NCBI GenBank assembly: GCA_946627685.1
Contig: CAMOVV010000021.1
Coordinates: forward strand, 1-9,681
Source of the DNA: an uncultured Bacteroidales bacterium
GTDB taxonomy: Bacteria; Bacteroidota; Bacteroidia; Bacteroidales; UBA932
Reading direction: 5' to 3'
DNA: 9,681 bases
The translations under genes and the position numbers were made by a program. Below the pieces are notes generated by a model that was not told where the DNA came from, did no database searches, and saw only the letters and a program-made list of their open reading frames with translations. Positions 1 to 6,719 of the stretch are shown here, one piece after another (positions within the stretch are counted from its first letter, which is position 1; each line of letters opens with the position of its first letter).

Positions 1-1
1 A

Positions 2-1132
2 CATCATCAGTATAACCCGGCTTACAGATTCGTGAAAGAGCCGCAGAATTTCAACAAATACACGGACAGGAGCCTGCTGCAGTATTGCCTCGGAGCAACG
101 ATGTATATGCCAGGCACGAAAGACTTCGCCCAGGCCGTGATAGACAGGAAGTATCCGGGACTCACATCCATGGTGATGTGCTTCGAAGATGCCTGCCCTG
201 CCGAGGACGTACCCGCCGCGGAGATGAACAGCATCCATGTGCTGGATACATTGAAAGAGGCCGAGGACAGCGGTAGGCTGAAGTACGAGGATATTCCACT
301 CCTTTTCTTCAGGGTCCGCACCCCCGGGCAGTTCGCCCACTTCTCCTCCATGCTCCGTCCTGAACACATCCGGTATATTACCGGATTCAACTTCCCCAAG
401 TTCAACGGGGTGAACGGAGAAGCGTATATGGACCACCTCGTGGAATTGAACAGGAAGTTCGGGGAAATCATATACGGAATGCCCATAATCGAGGATGCCA
501 GGGTCGCTTTCAAGGAAACCCGCTTCGATGAACTCCGCACCATCAAGGACATCTGCGACAAGCGACGTGAACTGATTCTCAATATCCGTGTCGGAGGAAC
601 TGATTTTTCCAGCTGTTTCGGCGTCCGCCGGGGCATCAACTACACCATCTATGATATCCTGACGGTGAGCGACTGCCTGCTGGACATCCTCAATGTATTC
701 ACCCGCAACAACGACTACACCGTAAGCGGCCCGGTATGGGAATACTTCAAGGTCAACAAGTCCATGAAGGGTCTGGCGGAGCTTCCCAAGGTGGACCTCC
801 AACAGACGCTTATGAAACGCAAGGCAATCGTGAACGATGCCGTGGACGGACTCATGCGCGAACTTGTCCTCGACCAGGCCAACGGCTTCATGGGCAAGAC
901 CTGTATCCATCCCTCGCATCTTAACTTCATCAACGGAATGCTGGCCGTGACCAAGGACGAGTATGACGACGCCTACCAGATTATGCACACCTCCGGCGGA
1001 GTCGTCAAGGGGACGAAGGGCATGAACGAGATTGGCCCGCACAAAAACTGGGCGGAGAAAATCATGATGAGGGCCGCCGCCTACGGCGTCATAGAGAATG
1101 ACGCAAGTTACATAGAACTGTTCGGAGTATAG
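2..1132 (+). CDS. CitE/HpcH-like TIM-barrel C-C bond lyase, 5' end outside window
   Basis: The frame is open to the window edge, so the true start is probably upstream; an internal GTG at 32 is possible but less likely because the frame before it also reads as plausible protein. Numbering from that GTG, visible signatures are the first barrel strand LGATMYMPGT (20-29), the acidic pair in MCFEDA (49-54) that in CitE-type enzymes helps bind Mg2+, an Arg strand FFRVRTPG (92-99), FPK (121-123), an IED strand (153-155), GGTDFSSCFGVRRG (188-201) and CIHPSHLNF (291-299). The GGTDFSS..FGVRR block is what I associate with the C-C bond lyase TIM-barrel family (Pfam C-C_Bond_Lyase), known mainly from tellurite-resistance (ter) linked biosynthetic operons, rather than citrate lyase beta itself. 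The expected chemistry is aldol or Claisen-type cleavage or formation of a carboxylate; the substrate is unknown. The stop lies two bases before the next gene, so the two are probably co-translated. Confidence 0.82.
   Translation, partial: HHQYNPAYRFVKEPQNFNKYTDRSLLQYCLGATMYMPGTKDFAQAVIDRKYPGLTSMVMCFEDACPAEDVPAAEMNSIHVLDTLKEAEDSGRLKYEDIPLLFFRVRTPGQFAHFSSMLRPEHIRYITGFNFPKFNGVNGEAYMDHLVELNRKFGEIIYGMPIIEDARVAFKETRFDELRTIKDICDKRRELILNIRVGGTDFSSCFGVRRGINYTIYDILTVSDCLLDILNVFTRNNDYTVSGPVWEYFKVNKSMKGLAELPKVDLQQTLMKRKAIVNDAVDGLMRELVLDQANGFMGKTCIHPSHLNFINGMLAVTKDEYDDAYQIMHTSGGVVKGTKGMNEIGPHKNWAEKIMMRAAAYGVIENDASYIELFGV
1124..1127 (+). promoter_or_regulatory. Shine-Dalgarno-like GGAG before the 2-hydroxyacid dehydrogenase
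   Basis: GGAG sits seven bases before the ATG at 1135, inside the last codons of the upstream lyase gene. It supports that ATG as the start and fits tight co-translation of the two genes. Confidence 0.5.
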
Positions 1133-1134
1133 AA

Positions 1135-2106
1135 ATGCCTAAAATACTGCATACAGCCCGATATACGGGAATTCCGTGGGAAATCCTTAAGAGTGTCGTG
1201 CCGGAAGGTTTTTCCGTCGAGACGCTTGCAGAGCCCACTCGCGAAAGTCTTCTTCGCCAGTGCGCGGATGCCGAATATCTGCTTGTCAGCGGCCGCCTTC
1301 CTATCGACGGGGAGGTCCTTGCCGCAGCCGGAAGGCTCAAGATGATTCAGAGGACTGGAGTGGGAACGGAAATGCTTGACCTTGAGGCCATAGGAAAAAG
1401 GGGAATACCGGTCTACGTCAACCGGGGCGTCAATGCCAGGAGTGTTGCGGAACACACTTTGACCCTTATCCTTGCGTGCCTTAAGAGGCTTCCGCAAATA
1501 AATGCCCAGACTCATGCCGGGGTATGGAAGAAGCAGCAGCAGGGCGTCACCACCCATGAATTGTACGGGAAGACGGTTGCTCTCGTGGGTATGGGAAATA
1601 TCGGTCGGAGCGTTGCTGCGCTTTTGCAGGCCTTCGGGGCCAAGGTCATCTACACCGATGTCTTCCGTCAGGACGAAAATGTAGAAAAGCAGCTGGGCCT
1701 CAATTACTTTGAGAACTTTGAAGCTCTTCTTCCCCAGGCGGATGTCCTCAGTTTTCACTGTCCCCTTACTCCGGAAAACCGCGATATGCTGAATCAGCGG
1801 ACAATCTCTCTTATGAAGAATGGAGCTATCGTCGTGAATACGGCCAGGGGAAAGCTTGTCGAAGAAAGAGCCCTTTATGACGCGCTGGCCGGCGGAAAAC
1901 TGTCTGCTGCTGCCCTGGATGTCCACTATGAAGAGCCAATACGGGAAGGCTCACATCTTCTAAGTCTTGACAATGTGATTCTTACCCCTCATATCGCCGG
2001 TCTTTCCCATGAGGCTTTCCGCTGCATGATGGCTGAAGCCGTCGGGAATATGGTTCATTTCGAGAGGGGGGAAACTGGTGTTATTGCAGATAAATTGTTG
2101 AAGTGA
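1135..2106 (+). CDS. D-isomer-specific 2-hydroxyacid dehydrogenase
   Basis: A 323-residue protein of normal family length. It should interconvert a 2-oxoacid and a D-2-hydroxyacid with NAD(P)H in the cytoplasm. The Rossmann signature GMGNIG is at 152-157, and Asp175 at the end of the second nucleotide-binding strand suggests NAD(H) over NADP(H). The catalytic set is complete: Arg238 in NTARGK, Glu267 in YEEP and His286 in TPHIAG. The family includes phosphoglycerate dehydrogenase (SerA), glycerate, glyoxylate and D-lactate dehydrogenases. There is no C-terminal ACT domain, so it is not a full-length regulated SerA. Substrate cannot be read from sequence. Its start is two bases after the lyase stop, and its TGA overlaps the next start, which suggests that the lyase and dehydrogenase act in one route, perhaps supplying a hydroxyacid or oxoacid precursor (inference). 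Confidence 0.9.
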   Translation: MPKILHTARYTGIPWEILKSVVPEGFSVETLAEPTRESLLRQCADAEYLLVSGRLPIDGEVLAAAGRLKMIQRTGVGTEMLDLEAIGKRGIPVYVNRGVNARSVAEHTLTLILACLKRLPQINAQTHAGVWKKQQQGVTTHELYGKTVALVGMGNIGRSVAALLQAFGAKVIYTDVFRQDENVEKQLGLNYFENFEALLPQADVLSFHCPLTPENRDMLNQRTISLMKNGAIVVNTARGKLVEERALYDALAGGKLSAAALDVHYEEPIREGSHLLSLDNVILTPHIAGLSHEAFRCMMAEAVGNMVHFERGETGVIADKLLK

Positions 2107-2108
2107 TG
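2104..2108 (+). promoter_or_regulatory. TGATG stop/start overlap (translational coupling)
   Basis: The dehydrogenase TGA (2104-2106) shares its last base with an ATG (2106-2108) for the acyltransferase. No Shine-Dalgarno is obvious upstream, so re-initiation by terminating ribosomes is the likely way this gene is translated. A GTG three bases earlier (2103) is an alternative start but less attractive. Confidence 0.6.
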
Positions 2109-3005
2109 GATTTTAGACGATTAAGACAGGTCTGTCGATACGGATGGAAGGATGCCGCCGCAATCAATGCGGAAGATGGTGTCAAAAAAGGCCGTGCGGG
2201 AATCTTCCTGGATATGCTGGGTTGTTATTTTAAGTACAATGTATGGACAAATCAGTATAAAAAGGAGAGAATATATGCCTTGGAGGGTGACCAAAGAAGG
2301 GAACTCTGCCTTAAGTACAAGGAGAAGAATTTGAAAAGGGACAGGTGGGTCAAGGATTTTTTTGACAACTACAAGTTCCTTAACAAGTGGAGCAGTTTCA
2401 AATATGAGAGGAGCGCAAGTCTCCAGGAAAAAAGGTGCAATGCTTACAGGAAGCGGTATGGCTTAGGAGAAGATTGTTTCGTGGGTTATGGTGTAATAAT
2501 GCACCGTCACCATTATAAGGATTCGTCAATCCGGACCGGAAGCCATTGCGGTTTTTCGGAACATTCGGATATAGACTACACCGGAGGATTGGTGGTGGAG
2601 GACCATGTGTGGATTTCTGAAGGGGCAAAGGTGTTCACTCACAATCATTCGATTGACTTCGTGAGGAAGGATGAGAGCAAGGGATGCGTTGCCACTCCTC
2701 TGACGATCCACGACCGGGCATGGATAGGCGCCCGGGCGATGATAATGCCGGGTGTCTTTGAAATCGGCCGTGGGGCGATGATAGCCGCGGATTCCTGCAT
2801 CAAGAAAAAAATTCCTCCTTATGCCGTGGTGTCCGGGAATCCGGCCAAGATTATAGGATTCCGGATGACCCCTGATGAAATAATTGAATTTGAGAATAAT
2901 ACATATCCTGAGCAGGAGAGGATTTCTCCTGATACCATCAAGAGGAATTACGATAAATTCTTCCGAAGCAGATGGAAACAGGTACAAGAGTGGACAACGT
3001 TATAA
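2106..3005 (+). CDS. Left-handed beta-helix (hexapeptide) acyltransferase with N-terminal extension
   Basis: A 299-residue protein from the ATG at 2106. The C-terminal part (about 120-255) shows the imperfect hexapeptide repeats of a left-handed beta-helix acyltransferase: VVEDHVWISEGAKVF, then LTIHDRAWIGARAMIMPGV, ending with IPPYAVVSGNPAKIIG, the usual closing segment of the maa/NodL/WbbJ-type group. His179 and His181 in THNHS are the expected catalytic-site histidines. Such enzymes move an acetyl or other acyl group from CoA or ACP onto a sugar or amino sugar. The first ~115 residues are a charged, aromatic-rich extension with no motif I recognise; similar extensions occur in Bacteroidales polysaccharide-locus acyltransferases as I recall them. 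Directly upstream of an ACP gene, it is the best candidate for the enzyme that transfers the acyl group made by this operon (inference). Its 5' third is A+T-rich (17 of 60 bases G+C at 2221-2280), unlike its neighbours. Confidence 0.82.
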   Translation: MDFRRLRQVCRYGWKDAAAINAEDGVKKGRAGIFLDMLGCYFKYNVWTNQYKKERIYALEGDQRRELCLKYKEKNLKRDRWVKDFFDNYKFLNKWSSFKYERSASLQEKRCNAYRKRYGLGEDCFVGYGVIMHRHHYKDSSIRTGSHCGFSEHSDIDYTGGLVVEDHVWISEGAKVFTHNHSIDFVRKDESKGCVATPLTIHDRAWIGARAMIMPGVFEIGRGAMIAADSCIKKKIPPYAVVSGNPAKIIGFRMTPDEIIEFENNTYPEQERISPDTIKRNYDKFFRSRWKQVQEWTTL

Positions 3006-3022
3006 ATTTTACAATCAATATT

Positions 3023-3256
3023 ATGAAGACATTAGATGAATTTGTAGAGCTTTTTGCCGAATTGTTCGACACTGTCGATCCCGAAGAAATCCATGCCGAT
3101 ACGGTTTTCCACGATATCGACGAGTGGTCCAGCCTTATCGGACTGAGCGTAATAGCCATGGTTGACGATGAGTTCGACGTCGCCCTGAAGGGTGACGATG
3201 TGATGAATTCCGTCACCGTTGAGGATCTTTACAACCGCGTGGTTGAGAAGCTTTAG
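3023..3256 (+). CDS. Acyl carrier protein 1 (WSSL variant)
   Basis: A 77-residue acidic protein with the size and helical pattern of an acyl carrier protein. The phosphopantetheine attachment site is Ser37 in DEWSSLIGLS (33-42); the usual Asp before the serine is replaced by Ser36. Helix II continues as VIAMVDDEFDV, the acidic recognition helix typical of ACPs. The ATG at 3023 was chosen because it gives a standard ACP length. An in-frame ATG at 2972 would add 17 residues and overlap the acyltransferase coding end, which is unlikely. This would carry the growing or finished acyl chain as a thioester for the ketosynthases, the reductase and the adjacent acyltransferase. It needs a 4'-phosphopantetheinyl transferase encoded elsewhere. 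Because it directly follows the acyltransferase, it may be the donor-side carrier (inference). Confidence 0.88.
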   Translation: MKTLDEFVELFAELFDTVDPEEIHADTVFHDIDEWSSLIGLSVIAMVDDEFDVALKGDDVMNSVTVEDLYNRVVEKL

Positions 3257-3289
3257 GAATCCTTTTCAAATCTGTAGGGGGCAAGCCCG

Positions 3290-4045
3290 ATGAACGACAG
3301 TTACAACCCTTTTTCTCTCCAAGGCAAGACAATTCTTGTGACGGGGGCCTCTTCCGGAATAGGGAGGGCCGCAGCCGTCGAATGTTCGCGGATGGGCGCC
3401 CGGGTAGTGATTACGGCCAGGAACAGCCAACGTCTGGAGGAGACACTTTCCCGGATGGAAGGGGACGGTCACCGGATGTGCATTTGCGATTTGAGCGATA
3501 CAGCATCCATCGAAGAGATGGTCGCGGGCCTTCCGGAACTTGACGGACTGGTCAACAATGCCGGTTTTACCCAAATCCGTCCGTTGAAATTCATCGACGA
3601 AGAGATTTTCAAGCAGTTGCTGCAGGTTGATACCATTGCCCCTATAATACTGCTCAGGCAACTTGTAAAGAAGAAGAAACTCCTTTCCGGAGGCTCGGTC
3701 GTCTTTACTGGTTCCCTTGCGGGAGTCGCCCGGGTCAGTCCGGGTAATTCGATGTATGCCGGTTGTAAAGGCGCGATAAGCGCATTTGTCAGGGGCGCCG
3801 CCGTGGAACTGGCCGACAAAGGTATAAGGGTAAATGCGGTATGTCCGGCCATGGTTGATACGGGGATACTCGATTCAGGCACCGTTTCTCAGGAACAGTT
3901 GGAACAGGACAGGCTCAGATATCCCCTGAAGCGGTACGGCCGTCCGGAAGATGTCGCCTGGGCGATGATATACCTGCTGTCAGATGCATCTTCGTGGGTG
4001 ACAGGAACCAACATGATACTCGATGGCGGAGTTTTGTTAAAGTAA
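3290..4045 (+). CDS. SDR-family 3-oxoacyl-ACP reductase (FabG-like)
   Basis: A 251-residue classical short-chain dehydrogenase/reductase. Visible motifs are TGASSGIG (18-25) for the cofactor, ITARN with Arg44 after strand 2 (suggesting NADPH), CDLSD with Asp67 contacting the adenine, NNAG (89-92), and the catalytic Ser142, Tyr156 and Lys160 (Y-x-x-x-K). VCPAMVDTG (184-192) and the closing GTNMILDGG (239-247) are typical of FabG. The expected role is reduction of a 3-oxoacyl thioester on one of the flanking ACPs to the 3-hydroxyacyl form. It lies between the two ACP genes, which fits a dedicated reductase rather than the housekeeping fatty-acid enzyme. A G-rich stretch (3277-3281) eight bases before the ATG can serve as a ribosome-binding site. 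The 33-base gap before it is the longest in the operon. Confidence 0.9.
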   Translation: MNDSYNPFSLQGKTILVTGASSGIGRAAAVECSRMGARVVITARNSQRLEETLSRMEGDGHRMCICDLSDTASIEEMVAGLPELDGLVNNAGFTQIRPLKFIDEEIFKQLLQVDTIAPIILLRQLVKKKKLLSGGSVVFTGSLAGVARVSPGNSMYAGCKGAISAFVRGAAVELADKGIRVNAVCPAMVDTGILDSGTVSQEQLEQDRLRYPLKRYGRPEDVAWAMIYLLSDASSWVTGTNMILDGGVLLK

Positions 4046-4059
4046 ACGTACAATAAATT

Positions 4060-4293
4060 ATGGATTACACAGAAGAAGTACGCGGCCTTATTGCCGGGAT
4101 TCTCAGTATTCCCGCCGGTCAGTTGGACATTGAAGCCGAAATGACCGATGTGGAGGGATGGGATTCCCTGAGGAACGTAATGATTCTTTCCAAACTGGAG
4201 GAGCATTTTGACATCATGTTCCCCTCCGACGACATTTTCGACCTCACGTCGGTAAAGGCTTTTGCCGAAGAGATCAAGAAACTTAAAGGCTGA
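4060..4293 (+). CDS. Acyl carrier protein 2 (canonical WDSL)
   Basis: A 77-residue ACP. Ser36 in EGWDSLRNV (32-40) is the phosphopantetheine attachment site, with the canonical Asp-Ser-Leu motif. The acidic recognition helix follows as ILSKLEEHFDIMF, and FDLTSVKAFAEEI forms the last helix. It belongs to the same fold as ACP 1 but the two share little sequence outside the attachment region, so they are not a recent duplication and probably serve different partners. It lies 14 bases after the reductase and three bases before the acyl ligase, which makes it the most likely loading carrier for that ligase (inference from position). Confidence 0.9.
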   Translation: MDYTEEVRGLIAGILSIPAGQLDIEAEMTDVEGWDSLRNVMILSKLEEHFDIMFPSDDIFDLTSVKAFAEEIKKLKG

Positions 4294-4296
4294 TTT

Positions 4297-5643
4297 ATGT
4301 ATAGTTACAGTCCTTTGCTGCAGGCTGTTTTCCAAGCTTGCGAGCGGCATCCGGACAAGATTGCCATCATTGCGGGGCCGCAGGAGATAACCTACGGGCA
4401 GCTCTGCCTCAATATCAGAAAGGCAGCCTCGCTGATTCAGGCCGGCGGCTACAAGGCCGGAGATACGATACGGCTTCTTGCCGTGAAAGAGCCCCATTTC
4501 ATCTATATGGATTTCGGGGCCCAGATGCTCGGGGTAATCGGAGAAATGATTGACCCGGATTCGGGTGAGAAGGCTTTCGGCTATACTCCGGAGGACATCG
4601 AAAGGATGGAACCGTACAGCGGAGAACCTGAGGGGCTGAAAGACGGCGATGTGATAGAGATTCTTCACACCACGGGGACCACATCAAAGCCCAAATCGGT
4701 GTGCCTCAGTCATTTCAATATTTTCTGGGCCGCCAAGAACACGAGCGATTTCGTGCAGAACGACGAGAATGACGTCGAGGTCGTGGTGATGCCCATCTGT
4801 CATGCTTTCGGAATCAGGCGCATCCATCTCACCCTTATGAACGGAGCAACCGCCGTCTTACTGCCGAATTTCGCAAATGTCCAGCTCCTTTTCAGGACGA
4901 TGGAAAAATACCATGTGACGACGTTCGGAATGGCTCCTGCCGCATGGGGCTATGTGAGAAAAATCAGCGGTACGAGGATTTCCCGCTTCGCCGGTCAACT
5001 CCGTCATATAGAGTTCGGCACCGCGGCCATGCCTATGCAGGGAAAGAAGGAAGTGGTGGAACTGCTTCCGGACACGCGCATCTGCCATAACTACGGACTG
5101 ACCGAGTCGAACCGTTCCGCAATGATAGAGTATCATGATACCGCCCATCTTGATTCCGTCGGCAAGCCGATTGCTGACAATATGAAAATCAAGGTGATTG
5201 ACGGGGAAATCTGCGTGCACGGAAACCAGACCATGGTGGGCTATCTTGATCCTGAAGACAACAAGGAAGCCTTTGTGGATGGCTTTTTCCGGACCGGGGA
5301 CTGCGGTTACATCTCTGACGAGGGGTATATCTATCTCACAGGCCGGGCCAAGGAAATGATAAGCGTCGGCGGCAAAAAGGTAAGCCCCGTCGAGGTGGAG
5401 GAAGCGATTTGCCGCCTGGGAGTGGGGGACTGCATCTGTGTCAGCCATCCCGACGAACTTCTCGGGGAAGTGGTCAAGGCCTTTATACTGAAAGGTTCCA
5501 CCGGACTCTCCCTGGAGGAGATAGACAGATTGATGAAGGAAAGCTTCCCGCTTTTCAAATGTCCGGCATTATACGAATGGATTGACGAAATTCCGGTCAA
5601 TGCCATGGGAAAGAAGCAAAGGCGTGTATTGAAAGGAGTCTGA
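4297..5643 (+). CDS. AMP-forming acyl-CoA/acyl-ACP ligase (adenylating enzyme)
   Basis: A 448-residue member of the ANL (acyl-CoA synthetase / NRPS adenylation / luciferase) superfamily. It would activate a free carboxylic acid with ATP to an acyl-AMP and pass it to a phosphopantetheine thiol. Motifs in order: phosphate-binding loop TTGTTSKPKS (125-134), YGLTE (266-270), FRTGD with Asp335, hinge GRAKEMISVGGKKV (349-362) and the C-terminal catalytic lysine in NAMGKK (435-440). It is about 50-100 residues shorter than typical acyl-CoA synthetases; the shortening is in the N-terminal subdomain between about residues 80 and 120. All core motifs are kept, so it should be active. Adjacent to ACP 2, it probably acts as an acyl-ACP ligase (inference). 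AAAGG (4285-4289) seven bases before the ATG is a fair ribosome-binding site. The acid it uses cannot be read from the sequence. Confidence 0.88.
   Translation: MYSYSPLLQAVFQACERHPDKIAIIAGPQEITYGQLCLNIRKAASLIQAGGYKAGDTIRLLAVKEPHFIYMDFGAQMLGVIGEMIDPDSGEKAFGYTPEDIERMEPYSGEPEGLKDGDVIEILHTTGTTSKPKSVCLSHFNIFWAAKNTSDFVQNDENDVEVVVMPICHAFGIRRIHLTLMNGATAVLLPNFANVQLLFRTMEKYHVTTFGMAPAAWGYVRKISGTRISRFAGQLRHIEFGTAAMPMQGKKEVVELLPDTRICHNYGLTESNRSAMIEYHDTAHLDSVGKPIADNMKIKVIDGEICVHGNQTMVGYLDPEDNKEAFVDGFFRTGDCGYISDEGYIYLTGRAKEMISVGGKKVSPVEVEEAICRLGVGDCICVSHPDELLGEVVKAFILKGSTGLSLEEIDRLMKESFPLFKCPALYEWIDEIPVNAMGKKQRRVLKGV
5633..5638 (+). promoter_or_regulatory. Strong Shine-Dalgarno AAGGAG before ketosynthase 1
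   Basis: AAGGAG lies seven bases before the ATG at 5646, inside the last codons of the ligase gene. It is the best ribosome-binding site in the window and fixes the ketosynthase start; most other genes here have weak or no such signal. Confidence 0.6.
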
Positions 5644-5645
5644 AC

Positions 5646-6707
5646 ATGTCATCTCTTACGACAAAAAACGTGAGGATCGCGGGCGTAGCCGCCTGTGTCC
5701 CCAAGACAATCGAGGAAAACATAGACCTTCCTTTTTACGACAGCAAGGAAGAGATTGTCAAGATTATTGAGTCCACCGGAATCAAACGCCATCGCATCGT
5801 CGAGGACGGGACAACGGCTTCCGACCTTTCGGTGAAAGCGGTGGAGAGGATGGTCTCCGATCTGGGCTGGGAAATCGGGTCCGTGGACCTGCTTCTTTAC
5901 GTGTGCACGTCCAGGGACTATTACCAGCCTATGACCTCTCCGATCATTCAGGATAGGCTGGGAATGAGGCAGGATTCGTTTGTGATGGACCTTCCCCTCG
6001 GCTGCGCCGGATGGGTGTATGGAATGAGCGTGGCGACCTCCCTTATGTGCCAAGGCACCCTGAAACGGGGTCTGCTTGTCTGCGCCGAGACCAATACCCA
6101 AAGCCATAGCCTGAAAGACCGCACATCCCGGCCGCTTTTCGGAGATGCCGCTACCGTGACCGCGCTGGAATTTGATGAGGGCTATGATACCCCGATGAAT
6201 TATGTGTTCGGAGTTGACGGCTCAGGCGCGGGCGCCATCATGGCCGAATACGGCGGATTCAGGAATCCCGTGACGCCGGAAAGCCTTGTGGAACGGGAAA
6301 TCGAGCCGGGGGTCATCCGCAAGGGCAACGATATAGTGGTGAACGGGATGGACGTGTTCAGCTTTGCCATCAGGAGACCTCCCAGATCCCTGAAGGAACT
6401 GATAGAGAAGTTTGGAATCGACACCGAAAAGACGGACTATCTCTTCCTCCATCAGGCGAACAGATATATTGACGACAGAATCAGGAAGTCGTTGAAATTC
6501 CCCGAAGAAAAGACGCCTTTCTGCCTTGATGACTTTGGAAATGTCTCCGGGGCTTCCATACCCCTTACGATGGTGACCAGGGCCGCAGACGGGCTGAGAG
6601 GTGATGATAAACACTGTCTTGCATGCGGATTCGGTGTAGGGCTTTCATGGGCGAGCATGGAATTTACCGCAGGTCATCTCGTTGTTTCCGAATTGGTCGA
6701 GTATTAA
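5646..6707 (+). CDS. KASIII (FabH-like) 3-oxoacyl-ACP synthase 1
   Basis: A 353-residue thiolase-fold ketosynthase of the KASIII type, slightly longer than housekeeping FabH (about 317-330). The catalytic triad is intact: Cys120 in PLGCAGW, His269 in FLHQANR and Asn299 in FGNVSG. The C-terminal ACGFGVGLSWAS loop is also typical. It should accept a short acyl group on Cys120 and perform a decarboxylative Claisen condensation with a malonyl-type thioester; KASIII relatives can also act as acyltransferases. The segment before the cysteine reads DLPLGC rather than the usual DINAAC, so substrate preference may differ from FabH. It starts two bases after the ligase gene, so ligase product to ketosynthase is the likely order of action (inference). 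A second paralogue lies about 1.4 kb downstream, beyond the transporter gene. Confidence 0.9.
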   Translation: MSSLTTKNVRIAGVAACVPKTIEENIDLPFYDSKEEIVKIIESTGIKRHRIVEDGTTASDLSVKAVERMVSDLGWEIGSVDLLLYVCTSRDYYQPMTSPIIQDRLGMRQDSFVMDLPLGCAGWVYGMSVATSLMCQGTLKRGLLVCAETNTQSHSLKDRTSRPLFGDAATVTALEFDEGYDTPMNYVFGVDGSGAGAIMAEYGGFRNPVTPESLVEREIEPGVIRKGNDIVVNGMDVFSFAIRRPPRSLKELIEKFGIDTEKTDYLFLHQANRYIDDRIRKSLKFPEEKTPFCLDDFGNVSGASIPLTMVTRAADGLRGDDKHCLACGFGVGLSWASMEFTAGHLVVSELVEY

Positions 6708-6719
6708 AACGAAGATATT

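Noticed and set aside
1108..1926. A 272-codon open frame on the minus strand
   Set aside because: It lies entirely opposite the well-supported dehydrogenase gene, has no recognisable domain, and looks like a codon-bias shadow.
2972..3022. Upstream in-frame ATG for ACP 1 giving 94 residues
   Set aside because: It would overlap the acyltransferase end and add a non-ACP-like 17-residue leader; the ATG at 3023 gives a standard ACP length.
3278..3289. Small inverted repeat GGGC-AA-GCCC before the reductase gene, considered as a terminator or regulatory hairpin
   Set aside because: The stem is only four base pairs with a two-base loop and has no following T run; the G-rich part is better explained as a ribosome-binding site.
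3889..4668. A 259-codon minus-strand open frame
   Set aside because: It spans the end of the reductase, all of ACP 2 and the start of the ligase on the opposite strand, with no family motif; shadow of real genes.
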